From assembly GCA_017311185.1 (NCBI GenBank), contig JAESUZ010001712.1, positions 1,612,001-1,676,000 on the forward strand: a DNA stretch of 64,000 nt. The letters run 5' to 3'. Position numbers and translations under genes: made by a program. This document shows, piece after piece, positions 35,986-48,350 of this stretch (the stretch's first letter is position 1; every line of letters starts with the position of its first letter). This stretch comes from Proteles cristata cristata. Taxonomy: Eukaryota; Chordata; Mammalia; Carnivora; Hyaenidae. The notes under the pieces are model-generated. The model was given only the letters and a program-made list of their open reading frames with translations. It was not told the origin of the DNA and made no database searches.

Positions 35986-36873
35986 AGTGTCCAGATAGAA
36001 GTATTTTTCTATATGCATTCCTAGTGCTTAGCTATATTACAAAATAACACAATACGCAAATGAATTATGTCAAAATTTATGTGCCATTGCTAAAGCAGAA
36101 CATTTTGGAAAATTATATTGCTCTAGAGGTTTCCAGAACTAAGAAATAAAAAGAGAAACATCAACTAGGTTTCTACCTAAGTTTGAAAAAAAACAAAACT
36201 AAATAGCAAGCCAAGAGAAAGTAGGAAAAGGGAAATAATAAAACTAAGAATAAACATATTTTGAGAAGGAAAGATAAAATTGGTAACACCAGTAGTTGAT
36301 TCCGCCAAAAATTTTAATAAAAACCCTATTAATTCAAATAATGAGAAAAGAAACAGAAAATCCAATCAGTAAAACGAACTTCTGCATGATTAAATAGTTG
36401 TTGAGGAATAAATTAATGAGAGAAAAAAGAAAATACAAAAGAGAGTTAAAATAGGAGAAATATAATACATATGGGCAATATACATAAAGTGAATGTAAAT
36501 ATTAATCATCATTGATTCTAGAAATCAACATTTCTAATATTTGAACTTCTTTATTATAAAATCTTAAAAGAAAACTTAGGACAATATAACAAGTTTTTTA
36601 TTACTACTTAGAAATAGACAACTACAAGAATACTATAAATACAATATTAAAGCTGATAAATCAAAAGCAAGAAAATAAATAACATGGTAAGACCAATAAC
36701 ATAAAAAATGTGAAAATTCCAAATCCTAAAAAAAACTGAGTAATGGAAAACTAAAAAGAATTTGTCTTAGGGACCCCATAGTGCTTATTTCTGGAATGCA
36801 AAGTAAAATAGTCTTCATCAAGCTTTCAAGAGGAAAAGAGAGTAAGTCATAATGTAAAAGAAAGTATTTATCG

Positions 36874-37077
36874 AGGGACCTGTGTGGCTCAGTTGGTTAA
36901 GCGTCCAGCCTCAGCTCAGGTTATGATCTCACGACTCGGTGGGTTCGAGTCCCATGTCTGGCTCTGTGCTGACAGCTAGCTCAGAGCCTGGAGCCTGCTT
37001 CGGATTCTGTGTCTCCCTCTCTCTGACCCTCCCCTGCTCACGCTGTCTCTCACAAAAATAAATAAAACATTAAAAAA
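36874..37077 (+). mobile_element. tRNA-Lys-derived carnivore SINE
   Basis: Head GGGACCTGTGTGGCTCAGTT. A perfect AAAGTATTTATC duplication flanks it. Confidence 0.95.
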
Positions 37078-39312
37078 AAGTATTTATCAACATCATTATG
37101 TTTAATTTCTTCTCATAAGAATTTAATAATATCATTAATGAAAATTTGCCAAAAAGGAAAAATTACTGTAATCTCCTAAGTCTTTACTTTGTATAATTCT
37201 TTCCAGTCTTTTCCAAAATGCAGATATATTTTTTACATAGCATTACGTATTATGGCTTTTCACATAGGATATCAAATGTTTCATTTCTACATGTGATTTG
37301 ATAAAAAAAAAAATGAAATATACAAGTTATAAAAGTCTTCTTTAACCTGATTAATAATTTCAGCATCTAATAGAAGAGATTTATTTACAGGAAAATGCAA
37401 AACTCTAAAGGGGGTAGATAAATTTATGAAGATGTATGACTTTTTCCTATCTAAGAGGACTAAGTAAAATATTAACATGTTAGATTAAATTTAAGTTAGA
37501 TTAAATTAAATACCAGTTATAGTCTCCAGCTCATTCTCCTGACAAATTAATAGTGAAATTTATCTGGAAAGAATAGTCAACAAGACTATCATATGGCACC
37601 ATTATTATTTAATGATGATGATGATTAATAATCATAGTAGTAGTAATAGCAATATTATCATCATAATCATAATGCTGGCATCCTTTTTTGCAGAATGACA
37701 TTGGTACTCATTGACTCAGATCAGTTAATGTTTCCATCTCCACAATCTCCTTAGTAAAGAAGAGAAAATTGCATACCACTGTAAACAAAGAGGAAGTATA
37801 GTGCAGAAACAATTCAAGAAGTGATGTAAGAGATTTTTTAATACATCAAAATTTGATGTACTAACTCGGAAAATAATTTCAAATAGGTTAACATTAAACA
37901 TTGAACATTATTTTTAAATCTAGAAGGGGAAATGGACTGATTCATTTATCTAAGCTATGGAAGAACATGACAAAATGGGAGTCCATTTTCAGATATACAT
38001 AAAATATATAACTTTTGTAAAAATATAGAATATTAAAAGAAAGTCAATCAAAGAGAGAAATGTATAATAAACTATTGATAAAAGTTTACTATCCAAATTA
38101 TTGAGCAATAATCTCAAGTGTATGAAATGTGTATGTTACTCTACCTGATTTACAGTCAACATGGACAAACCATTTACACACACAGAATTGCAGACATCAG
38201 TTTACCAAAATGAAAAATGCAGTCTTACTGGGTTTCTTTAATAAGGAAATGGACATTTTAGGGCATAATTACACATCTATTAAATATTAAAAGTAAATTA
38301 AAGCTTAAGATTGGAAGCACTTGTTGATAAAAGGGGAGTTGAAGGGCAGAGGAGGAATGCATAGTTGCTAACACATAGATATAATGGATAATTTGCAGCA
38401 ATGCAATTTGTTTTTATTTTTCACAAAATCTACCTTTGCAATAAGCCACAAAAGAGCTAATATCCTTAAATTGGTAATTCCATCTCGGGGACGATGCAGG
38501 TAATAATTTGAACTAGTGTGTTCACAAAGTATTGATATAACTGTGGACGAGTCATTTAACTGTCAGTATTCACTATACATGATGCGTTGGTCTACAGCAA
38601 TATTTCTCACATTTAGTCTGCAAGTCAGTTACCCGGCCAAGGCTGGTCCAAGCTCCCACCAAAGAAGAAGGGTGTTTAAGAGAAGTGAGGAAGCTTCCCT
38701 CATCTCCTTACTCACTTTAGTAGTTAAGACTTGCCTAGGTTTGTAAAAATAAACTCTTATTATTATGAAACAAAGGTAAAACATAACAAAAAAGTATCAC
38801 CACTTGGTGACATCTAGGCAGAGACTGAGGCTAGCTCATTACCTTAGTCTCTCCAGGTGGCCTGAATACACAAACCCCCACACTTCTGTCTAAATCCTTG
38901 AATCTAGGAGATCTGTTAGGAGAGTTAACTGTTTGAAAACATTTATTAAGGGCTTTCTAGGTGTCAGATACTTCATTGAAACAAATACTTTTCTGGGGCT
39001 TGTCTAAACAAATCATCATGAGGAAGTAAATGCGTGCATAAAACATTTTGAAGGACACATAGGTAGATCAACAGTGATATGCTTATAAAAATGTAGATTG
39101 CGGTGTTCCATTTGCAACATTTATCTACTGAACCAGAATCTCTATGGATGAGCCTGGGAAATCTGCCCAGAAGATTCTTGCACAGGCAGTTTGAGGGCTA
39201 GCTTTAAAATGAAAACTGGACTGAAAGGAGTTTTAAGATCTTTCTTGCCCCCAAATTTTTCAAGTCTAAAACTTTGTTTTTAACAATTTATAACTTAGAA
39301 ATAGCTTAAGAT
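37078..39312. other. A+T-rich intergenic sequence
   Basis: No gene is recognised. There is an imperfect ATG/ATT/TAG trinucleotide patch at about 37610-37675, and a possible MER-type fossil at about 39090-39210. The rest I cannot classify. Confidence 0.4.
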
Positions 39313-39315
39313 GAA

Positions 39316-39506
39316 GGGCACATGGGTGGTGCATTTGTTGAGCTTCCAACTCTTAATTTCAGCTCAGGTCATGATCCCAGGGTGGTGGGATCAAGTCCTA
39401 CATCAAGCTCCGTGGTGAACATGGAGACTGTGTAAGATTCTTTCTCTTTCTCTCTCCCTCTGCCCCTCTCCCCTGCTCGCACTCAATCTCTCAAGTAAAA
39501 AAATAA
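39316..39506 (+). mobile_element. Carnivore SINE, older subfamily (first of a tandem pair)
   Basis: Head GGGCACATGGGTGGTGCATT, with older-type body AGCTCCGTGGTGAACATGG. Its left flank AGCTTAAGATGAA recurs only after the next SINE (about 39735-39747). Confidence 0.88.
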
Positions 39507-39734
39507 GGGGCACCTGGGTGGCTCATTTGGTTAAGTGTCCAACTCTTGATCTCAGCTCAGCTCATGATCTCACATTTCATGAGTTCCAGCCCCACGTTGG
39601 GCTCTGTGCTGGCAGTGGGGGGCCTGCTTCAGATTCTCTCTCTCCCTCTCTCTCTGATCTTCCCCTGCTTGTTCTCTCTCTCTCTCAAAACAAACAAACA
39701 AACACATAAATAAACTTTAAAAAATTAAATAAAC
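39507..39734 (+). mobile_element. tRNA-Lys-derived SINE inserted in the tail of its neighbour
   Basis: Head GGGGCACCTGGGTGGCTCAT follows the A-rich tail of the SINE at 39316 directly. Confidence 0.93.
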
Positions 39735-39880
39735 AGCTTAAGATGAAAAATAAGGAAATGAGTAAGATATATTATTGTACAATGGAGTAGCATAAAGATT
39801 CATTTGACAAGTTTCTTTTGGTGAATTTGGTGCTTTTCCTTTTATCAAATAACAAAAGCTTCGATGTCCATTGTGGTAGC

Positions 39881-40086
39881 TTTTTTTTTTTAATGTTTAT
39901 TTCTGAGAAAGAGAGAGAGAGAGAGAGTAGGGGAAGGGCAGGGAGAGAGGGAGACACAGAATCCAAAGCAGGCTCCAGGTCCTGAGCTGTCAGCACAGAG
40001 CCTGACACAGGGTTCGAACCCATAAACCGCGAGATCACGACCTGAGCTGAAGTCGGACGCTTAACCAACTGAGCCACCCAGGTGCC
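39881..40086 (-). mobile_element. tRNA-Lys-derived SINE (tandem pair)
   Basis: Poly-T left end and antisense head TGAGCCACCCAGGTGCCC at right, directly followed by a second minus-strand SINE. Confidence 0.94.
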
Positions 40087-40291
40087 CTTTTAACCTTCTT
40101 TATTTATTTTGAAAGAGAGAGAGAGGGAGAAAGAGAGAGAACCAGTGAGGAGGGGTAGAGAAAGGGGAATAGAGAATCCAAAGTGGGCTGTGCTGATAGC
40201 AGAGAGCTCAATGTGGGGCTCAAACTCACAAACCACAAGATCATGACCTGAGCTGAAATCAGACACTTAGATTCAGCCACCCAGGTGACCC
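40087..40291 (-). mobile_element. tRNA-Lys-derived SINE (tandem pair)
   Basis: Antisense head TCAGCCACCCAGGTGACCC at right. More diverged than the SINE at 39881. Confidence 0.9.
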
Positions 40292-40849
40292 ATTGCTGTA
40301 ATTTTTTGCTATAAATTCCCTTTATGCTCAATTTAAGCAGCTTTTCCTTGGTTAGATATTCTGTCACGGCACTATTGTAAAACACATGCGCCAATGCTCT
40401 AGCACACACATACAACCTGGCTCTTCGTTTGCTTATTGTGGTCTTCCTGGCACTATGTTGAGGGAAGTAATGATTAAAAAAAAAAAAAGCTGATTAATTC
40501 CACACATGTCTTTCATCTATGTCATGTGTTAATGGCATTTATCCCTTCTCCATTTGTCATCCCACCAGTAATTCTTAACCTGCCACTAGCCACCTTTACA
40601 CCTACTAAATACAGTGCATTCCCACCAACATGGAAATCTTCAGACTTTGTGTAGTAAAGAATTGACCTTGCCCAGAGAAAGGTCTGGCCTCTGCCCTGAG
40701 CTCCTGGGAGGTGATCTCTAATCTCTTGAAATGCTCCGCCTAATAAGAGTGTCTTTGTCTACCTGGGTGTCTTGGACCACACTGGATAGTCTAAGAATGT
40801 GATTAATAGCAGAGGCTTCAGCCCCACTGACTTCCAGAGGGACTGTGTT
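40292..40849. other. Unclassified intergenic sequence, possibly ancient LTR-derived
   Basis: 40600-40840 has the feel of an old LTR (GGTCTGGCCTCTGCCCTGAG, then CTACCTGGGTGTCTTGG), but I cannot name it. Confidence 0.3.
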
Positions 40850-41870
40850 CATGTCCAAGGAAGTGGCCTCCAAAGACTAATACCACACAGTGAAGGAAAA
40901 CAGACCTTACTAAAATAATCTAGCCAATTCTCATACACATTCTCATCTCTACCACCACCACCAAAACCAAATAACAACATAAATAAGCCCCAGAGGGACA
41001 GGAGAGAAATCAGAATGCATAACCACAAAATATTACCCAAAATGTCCAGTTTTCAAAAAACATATTGGGACATGCAAAGAAACAGGAAAGTACAGACCAC
41101 ACACAGGGACAAAAGAAACTGAGCAAGAGGGAAGAGATGTCAGATTAACAGACAAAGACTTCAAAGTACCTCTTATAAACATATTCAAAGGACTCAAGGA
41201 AATAATGCATAAAGAAGTAAAAGAATTTATGATGACAATATCCCATCAAATACAGAATATCAATAAGGAGATATAAATTATGAAAAAATCAAATGGAAAT
41301 TTTGCAATTAAAAAGTAGAATAACTAAAATGAAGTCATTAGAGGGGCACCTGGGTGGCTCAGTCAGTTAAGTGTTTGGACTCTTCAACTCAGGCCATGAT
41401 CTCATGGTTTGTAAAACTGAGCCCTGAGTCAGGCTCTGCACTTGCAGTGTGGTGCCTGCTTGGGATTCTCTCTCTCCCTTTCTCTTTGCTCCTCCCCAGC
41501 ACACATGAACACATGCACTCTCTCTTTCTCTCAAAATAAATAAAATTTTTTAAAAAAAGAGTCATTAGAGAAATTCAATGATAGATTTAAATTAGCAAAA
41601 CAAAGAAACAGTACACTTAAAGATAGATTCATAGAGACTGTACAATCAGAAGAACAGAGAGAAAAATAGAATGAAAAAAATGAAAAGGGTCTCAGAAACA
41701 TATGAGACACCTTTAAGTACACTTTCAAGTAATGAGAATGCTAGGAGAGAAATAAGTAAAAGGAGAACAAAATTGAAGAAATAATGGCTAAAAATGTAGT
41801 AAACATGTTGAAAAAACATTAATCTACATATCCAAAAGCTCAATAAACTCCAAGTAGGATAAATGAAGGG
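40850..41870 (+). mobile_element. Old L1 5' portion
   Basis: L1M-like 5' wording (GACAAAGACTTCAAAGTACC, AAGAAATAATGGCTAAAAATG, AAGCTCAATAAACTCCAAGT) with one SINE inside. It abuts the opposite-strand L1 at about 41871. Confidence 0.6.
41343..41560 (+). mobile_element. tRNA-Lys-derived carnivore SINE
   Basis: Head GGGGCACCTGGGTGGCTCAG and AAATAAATAAAA tail. GTCATTAGAG flanks both sides. Confidence 0.95.
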
Positions 41871-42736
41871 ATATAATCTGGTATACACATATTCTTGCCT
41901 TCTTTGCCCACGATTAATTGACCATATAATTATGGATTTGTTTCTGGGCTTTTTATTCAGTTCCATTGATCTATACGTCTATTTGATGCCAATACCATAC
42001 TGTTTTGATTACTATTGCTTTGTAATATAACTTGAAATCTGGCAGTGTACTTCCATCTTTACTTTTTCAAGGTCACTCTGACTATTCAGGGTCTTTTGTG
42101 GCTCCATACAAATTTTAGGATTATTTGTTCTAGTTCTGTGAAAAATGCTATTGGTGTTTTGACAGGGATTGTATTAAATCTGTAGATTGCTTGGGGCAGC
42201 ATTGACATTTTAACAATATTTGTCCTTCCAATCTATGAGCATGGAGTATCTTTACATTTCTCTGTGTTGTCTTCAATTTCTTTCATCAGTGTTTTATAGT
42301 TTTCAGAGTGCAGGTCTTTTACCTCCTTGGTTAGGTTTTTTCCTAGATATTTTACTATTTTTGGTGCAATTGTAAATGGGACTGTGTTTTTCATTTCCCT
42401 TTCAGCTGCTTCATTATTAATGTATAGAAATGCAACAGAGTTCTGTACATTGATTCTGTATCCTGTGACCTTGCTGAATTCCTTTGTCAGTTGTAGTAGT
42501 TTTTCGGGAGAGTCTTCAGAGTTTTCCATGTATATAGAATCATGCCATCTGCAAATAGTGAAATTGTACTTCTTCCTTACACGTTGGATGCTTTTTCTTT
42601 CTTTTTGCTTTTTGATTGCTGTAGCTAGAACTTCCAGTACTATGTTGAATAAAAGTGGTGAGAATGGACTTCCTTCCCTAGTTCCTGACCTCAGGGGAAA
42701 AGCTCTCAGTTTCCCCCCATTTCCTACGATGTTTGC

Positions 42737-43238
42737 TGTGGGAAGTCTAATAGCTATCTTCTGGTTAAGGAGATTATAGGGAACACATTACACTGCTTTC
42801 TGGCCCTGCTGAAAACAGCTGACCAGTATCTAGTTAATGTGTATTTAGGGGTTGAGTCCTGACAGTGCTCACAAATTCTTTAGACCATGCTATCTACAGA
42901 ACATCTTATCTTGTTCACCCTGCTTTTGGCATCTGCTCTTTTGTACTCATGGAAACACCTTGTTTTTTGCACTCTTAGTTCTTACTGGAACATAGCCCAC
43001 TGACATATTGCATAATGTTTTCCCTACAATGTATGCCTAATAAATATGATAGCTCAAGAGAGCAGCTCAGGGAGACTTCCCTTAGCCTCCCTCTCACCGC
43101 TCTTGAATTGCATGGAGTCTTGAGTAATCCTTTCTGCTGTCTTCGACTTTGTTGGACAAAGCCGAAAGGTGAACCCACAATTGGTGCCCCAACATGATAA
43201 GTCAAACCCTCAATTAGTGACCCTGACATGACCCTACA
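42737..43238 (+). mobile_element. Solo LTR of a class II-like endogenous retrovirus
   Basis: Starts TGTGGGAAG and ends CCTACA, with a 6-bp duplication, GTTTGC, on both sides (42731-42736 and 43239-43244). Removing it rejoins the host L1. It has an AATAAA (43039-43044). TGGTGCCCCAACATG (43182-43196) resembles a Lys-type primer-binding site, so the true LTR could end at 43179, with some leader attached. No viral protein is encoded. Confidence 0.6.
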
Positions 43239-43758
43239 GTTTGCAGTGGGTTTTCCATATAAGGCCTTTATTATGTTGAAATATGTTTTCTGTAAACCTA
43301 CTTTGTTGAGGGTTTTATCATTAATGGATGTTGTACTTTGTCAAATGCTTTTTATGCATCTATCCAAGTGATCATATGATTTTTACCCTTTTCTTATAGA
43401 TGTGATGTATCACATTGATTTATAGATATTGAACCACACTTGCAATCCTATTTGATCATGATGAGTAATTTTTTAAATGTATTATTGGATTCAGTTAGCT
43501 AATATTTTGTTGAGGATTTTTGCATCTATGTTCATCAGATGCCCTGTAGTTCTCCTATTTTTGTGATGTGTATCTGGTTTTGGTATCAGTGCAATATTGG
43601 CCTCAATGTAATGCTGGCCTCATAAAATGAATTTGGAAGTTTTCCTACTTCTATTTTTTTGGAAAATTTTAAGAATAGGTATTAACTCTTCTTTAAATAT
43701 TAGGTAGAATTCCCCTGTGAAGCCATCTAGTCCAGTACTTTTGTTTGTTGGGAGTTTG

Positions 43759-43966
43759 GGTTTTTTTTTTTAACTTTATTTTCTTTTGAGAGAGAGAGTG
43801 AGAGAGAACAAGTGGGAAACAGACAGAGGAAAAGGGGGAAAGAGGATCCAAAGCAGGCTCTGTGCTGCCAGCTGAGAGCCCAATGTGTGGCTTGAAATCA
43901 AGAACCATGAGATCATGACCTGAGCTAAAGTCATACACTTAACCACTGCAGCCACTCAGGCACCCC
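43759..43966 (-). mobile_element. tRNA-Lys-derived SINE in L1
   Basis: Poly-T left end, antisense head at right (GCCACTCAGGCACCCC). GTTTGTTGGGAGTTT flanks both sides. Confidence 0.94.
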
Positions 43967-45119
43967 AGTTTGTTGGGAGTTTTTGATTATTGATTCAATC
44001 TCATTGCTGGTAATCAGTCTATTCAAATTTTCTATTTTTCCCTGCTTCAGTTTTGGTAGGTTATATGAATTTTATCTAGGAAATTATGCATTACTTCCAG
44101 GTTGTCCAATTTGTTGGCATATCATTTTTTATAATATTCTCTTATAACCCTTTGTATTTCTGTGGTGTTCATTGTTATTTCTCCTCTCTTGTTTGATTTT
44201 GAGTTCCCTCCCCCCTTTCTCTTTCTCTCCCTCTCTTTTTTAATGAGTCTAGCTACAGGTTTGTCAATTTTGTTGAGGTTTTCAAAGAATCAGCCCCTGG
44301 TTTCATTGATCTGTTCTAATGTCTTTTAGTTTTTATATCATTTATTTCTGCTGTAATCTTTATTTCCTTCCTTCTGCAGGTTTTGGGGTTTGTTTGTTCT
44401 TTTTCCAGCTCCTTTAGGTGTCAGGTTAGGTTTTTTGAGAATTTTCTTGTTTCTTGAGGTAAGCCCGTATTGCTATAAACTTCCCTGTTAGAACCACTTT
44501 TGCTGCCTCCCAAAGATTTTGGACATGTATGTTTTCATTTTCATTTGTCTCCATATACTTTTCTATTTCTTCTTTGATTTCTTGGTTGGCCCATTTATTT
44601 AGTAGTATGTTATTTAACTTCCATGTGTTTGTGTTCTTTCTAGGTTTTTTTTCTTGTAGATTTCAAGTTCATAGCATTGTGGTCAAAAAAGATGCATAGT
44701 ATGATTTCAATCTTTCTGAATTTGTTGAGATTTTTTTTATGGCCTTATATGCGATCCATTCTGGGGAATGTGCACTTGAAAGTAATGTTTATTCTGTTTT
44801 AGGATGGAATGTTCTGAATATATTTGCTGAATCCATCTGGTCTAGTGTGTCATTCAAAGTCACTGTTTCCTTGTTGATTTTCTGTTTAGATTATTTGCCC
44901 ATTAGTGTTAAGTGGGGTTTTAAAGTCCCCTACTATTATTGCATTACTATTGAATTATGTTTGTTATTAACTGTTTTATGTATTTGGATACTTTCATGTT
45001 GGAGCATAAATATTTAAAATTGTTATATTTTCTTGTTGGTTTGTCCCCTTTGTTATAATAATATTATATATAATCCTTCTTTGTGTCTTGCTACAGTCTT
45101 TGTTTAAAAGTATTGCTAC

Positions 45120-45446
45120 ATCCATGTTGCTACAACATGGGTGGAACTTGAGGGTGTTATGCTGAGCAAAATAAGTCAGGCAGAGAAGGACAGATACCAT
45201 ATGTTTGCACATACAAGTGGATTAGGAGGAACTTAACAGAGGACCATGGGGGAGAAGAAGAGGGAAAATAGTTGGGGAGAGGGAGGGAGGCAAACCATGA
45301 GAGAGTCTTGAATGCTGAGAACAAACCTGAAGGCTGATGGGGGTGGGAGAGAGGGAAAGGGGGGTGATGGGCATGGAGGAGGGCACTTGTGGGGATGAGC
45401 ACTGGGTGTTATATGGAAACCCACTTGACAATAAACTATTTTAAAA
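45120..45446 (+). mobile_element. Young 5'-truncated L1 inside the long L1
   Basis: Felid L1 3' end (GAGGGTGTTATGCTGAGC through GACAATAAACTATTTT and poly(A)). A perfect AAAAGTATTGCTAC duplication lies at 45106-45119 and 45447-45460. Confidence 0.92.
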
Positions 45447-46328
45447 AAAAGTATTGCTACTCTGGCTTACTTTTCACATCCATTTGCTTGACAAATGTTT
45501 TTTTATCTCCTTACTTTCAATCTGCATGTGTCTTTAGGTCTGAAATGAGTCTCTTGTAAGCAGCATATAAATGGGTCTTTTTTTTTTAATCCATTTCATC
45601 ACCCAATGTCTTTTGATTGGAGAATTTAGTCCATTTACATTGAAAGCAATTATTGATATGTATTTACTGACATTTTTGTGTTTTGTTTCTGTGGGTCTTC
45701 TCTGTTCCTTTCTACCCTTGCTCTCTCCTCTCACTGTAAATTGGCTTTCTTTAGTGATATACTTGGATTCCTTTCTCTTTATGTTTTGCATACCTGTTAC
45801 TGGTTTTTGTGGTTACCGTTAGATTTGCATATGGCATCTTCTGAATATAGCAGTCTATATTAAGTTGATAGCCACCTAATTTAGAACCCATTCTTGACTC
45901 CTCTCTTCCCCATGTTTTAGGTACATGGTGTCATGCTTTATATCCTTTTATTTTGTGAGTCCCTTAACTGATTCTGCTTCCTACCTTTCATGCTTTTACC
46001 TATGGTCTTTCCTTTCCATTCAGAGTCCTCTTTAACATTTCTTGTAGGGCTGATTTAGTGGTCATGAACTCCTTTAAATTTTGTTTCTTTAGGAAACTCT
46101 TTATCTTTATGATAGCCTTTATTTTTATGATAGCCTTGCTGAATAGAGTATTCTTGGCTGAGGATTTTTTTATTCCTTTTAGCACTTGGAATGCATCATC
46201 CATTACCTTCTGGCCTGCAAAGTTTGTGCTGAAAAATCCATTGATAGCCTTCTGGGATTTCCCTTGTATGTTAACAGTCTACTCTTTTCTTGATGCTTTT
46301 AAAAATCTCTCTTAATTACTACTTTTAG

Positions 46329-46540
46329 GGGCGCCTGGGTGGCTTAGTTGGTTAAGCGTCCGACTTTCGCTTAGGTCATGATCTCGCGATTCGTGGGTTC
46401 GAGCTCTGCATCGGGCTCTGTGCTGACTGCCAGCTCAGAGCCTGGAGCCTGTTTCGGTCTGTGACTCCCTCTCTCTCTGACCCTCCCCTGCTCATGCTGT
46501 CTCTCTCTCTCTCTCCTAGAAATAAATAAAACATGAAAAA
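46329..46540 (+). mobile_element. Very young tRNA-Lys-derived SINE
   Basis: Near-consensus copy with a perfect 15-bp duplication, AATTACTACTTTTAG, at 46314-46328 and 46541-46555. Confidence 0.96.
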
Positions 46541-47995
46541 AATTACTACTTTTAGCCATTAAAATTATGTGTGTTGGTGTGGACCCCCCCTTGGGTTGAT
46601 TTTGTTAGGGGATCTCTGTGCCTCCTAGGTCTGAATTACTAATTCCTTCCCCAGATTTGAGAAGTTTTTGGGTATTTTTTCAAATAAATTTTCTATCCCC
46701 TTTTCCTTCTCTTCTTTTTCTAGGATCCCTATAATATGAATGTTATTTTGCTTGGTGAAGTAACTGAGTCCTCTAAGTCTATTCTCATTTTGCATAATTT
46801 TTTTTCTCTTATCTGCACAACTTGATTATTTTCCATTGCTCTGTCCTCCAGATCACTGATTCATTCTTCTGCTTCCTCTAGTCTACCATTCATTCCATCT
46901 AGTGTACTTTTCATTTCAATTATTGTGTCCTTCATCTCTGATTGGTTCTTTTTTATCTCTTTGTTAAGGGTCTCACTGATGTTCTCCACTCTTTTCTCAA
47001 GTCCAGTGAGCATCTTTATGATTATTACTTTAAATTCTCTATCCAATATGTAGATCTGATGTGGTTTGAAAGAATATCCTATCCTTCATTTGGGAAATAT
47101 TTCTCTGTCTCCTCTCTCTGTATCTTCTTGTCTAACTCTCTATTTTTTTGTCTAACTCTCTGTATCTTTTTCTGTGTGTTAGGAGAGCCAGCTACATCTC
47201 CTGCTCTTGAAACTAGTGGGCAGGGCACACTTTTAACAAGGTGCATGCCGGTCCTCTTCCACAGGAGACATTCAGCCTCTGTCTAGATTGGAGCCAGCTG
47301 GGACTGATCTGCCAAGGCACATGCAGGCACATGCAAGGCTCAGTTTTGATAAGATGAGGGCTGGTCTTCTATGGGAGGGGACTGGTGGCCACCACCAGGA
47401 CCAAGACCCTGCAAATTACCCACTCAGGGGTGGCAGTGTTGTCAAGATTTGTGCTCATCTTCTAGGGGAGGGGACCCACAGTGCTGTGACTGAGGCCCTG
47501 AAGGAGGAGCAGGACACAGTGTCAGCAAATTAGGTAATGAATGCCTGAATTGCACTGGTTCCCACAGGTGGCCCTGTGTTTATGCTGGGGGTAGAGGTGG
47601 GAAATGGTGCCTCCAACTCTTTTATTCCTGAAGGACTCTCCTAGAGATCTCTGTCCCTCTGGACACACTCTGAGATGAGTAACTAACTCCCTCCCCTTTG
47701 CCCCAGGCATGTTTTCAAACTACTGCTTTTATGGTCTTTTTCTGCAGGCTGTTTGTCATGCAATCTCTTTAAGAGCAGGGACTTTCCTATCACCCTCCAG
47801 CCACTCTTAAAAGTTCCAGGCCTTAAGTCCCAGTAAAAACTGACAAAATTCAGCCCCTCTGGTTTTCAGAGCCAAATGTTATCTTCCCCACATGGGCTCC
47901 CGGATGTGAGGGTCTGTTTCTCTCCCCTCTCAGTTTTGGCTATTTAGCTCCTGACCACATCTCCACTCCCTCCTATGCTCTTTGGGGGTTTGTTT

Positions 47996-48350
47996 TTAGT
48001 ACATATGTTTATAATTGTTACAACTTCGAGGTGGATTGACACTTTTATCATTTTAAAATGCCTTCTTTATCTCGTGTAAATTTTGTTGTTTTAACATCTA
48101 ATGATTTGATATTAGCTTAACCATTCTGGCTTTCTTATGGTTGCTATTTGCATGATATATCTTTTTTGGATCATTTTATTTTGAAATATTTATGCTTTTG
48201 AATCTAAAGCGTATCTTCTGTAGTCATCATATAGTTTTATTATTTTTTTAATCCAGTTTAACAATCTCTGTTGTTTAGAATGGGTTGTTTAATCCATTCT
48301 CCAATCTATTTAAACATGTATATTGAGTTCTTAATTTTAGGCTTCACATT
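47996..48350 (-). mobile_element. Older L1 ORF2 fragment
   Basis: Wording GTTACAACTTCGAGGTGGAT, then ATGCCTTCTTTATCTCG and TTGTTTAGAATGGGTTG, is antisense L1 ORF2, more diverged than the L1 to its left. Confidence 0.65.

Larger units (their letters stand above)
34960..36770 (+). mobile_element. Old degenerate L1, interrupted by three SINEs
   Basis: Decayed ORF2-like wording (CATATTTTGAGAAGGAAAG, AGTTGATTCCGCCAAAAA), strongly A-rich on the plus strand, with SINEs at 35150, 35395 and 35873. No intact frame. Confidence 0.55.
41871..47995 (-). mobile_element. Long L1 with 5' UTR, ORF1 and most of ORF2, 3' end missing
   Basis: Read on the minus strand, it has a G+C-richer 5' UTR (about 47995-47060); an ORF1 coiled-coil piece (46861-47046; LEKRVENISETLNKEI) and ORF1-like sequence (about 46310-45860); the ORF2 start (45534-45791; FNVNGLNSPIKRH, the endonuclease start); and ORF2 through to a post-reverse-transcriptase part (42233-42529; EFSKVTGYRINVQNS). 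The copy is full of stops. It is interrupted by a SINE (46329), a younger L1 (45120), a SINE (43759) and an LTR (42737). The 3' part is absent beyond 41871. Confidence 0.82.

Noticed and set aside
42327..42779. 150-codon plus-strand frame as a membrane protein
   Set aside because: It is the antisense of L1 ORF2 and runs into the LTR insertion.
43182..43196. Proof of a full provirus from the primer-site-like motif
   Set aside because: No internal viral region follows. The host L1 resumes 48 bases later after the target duplication.
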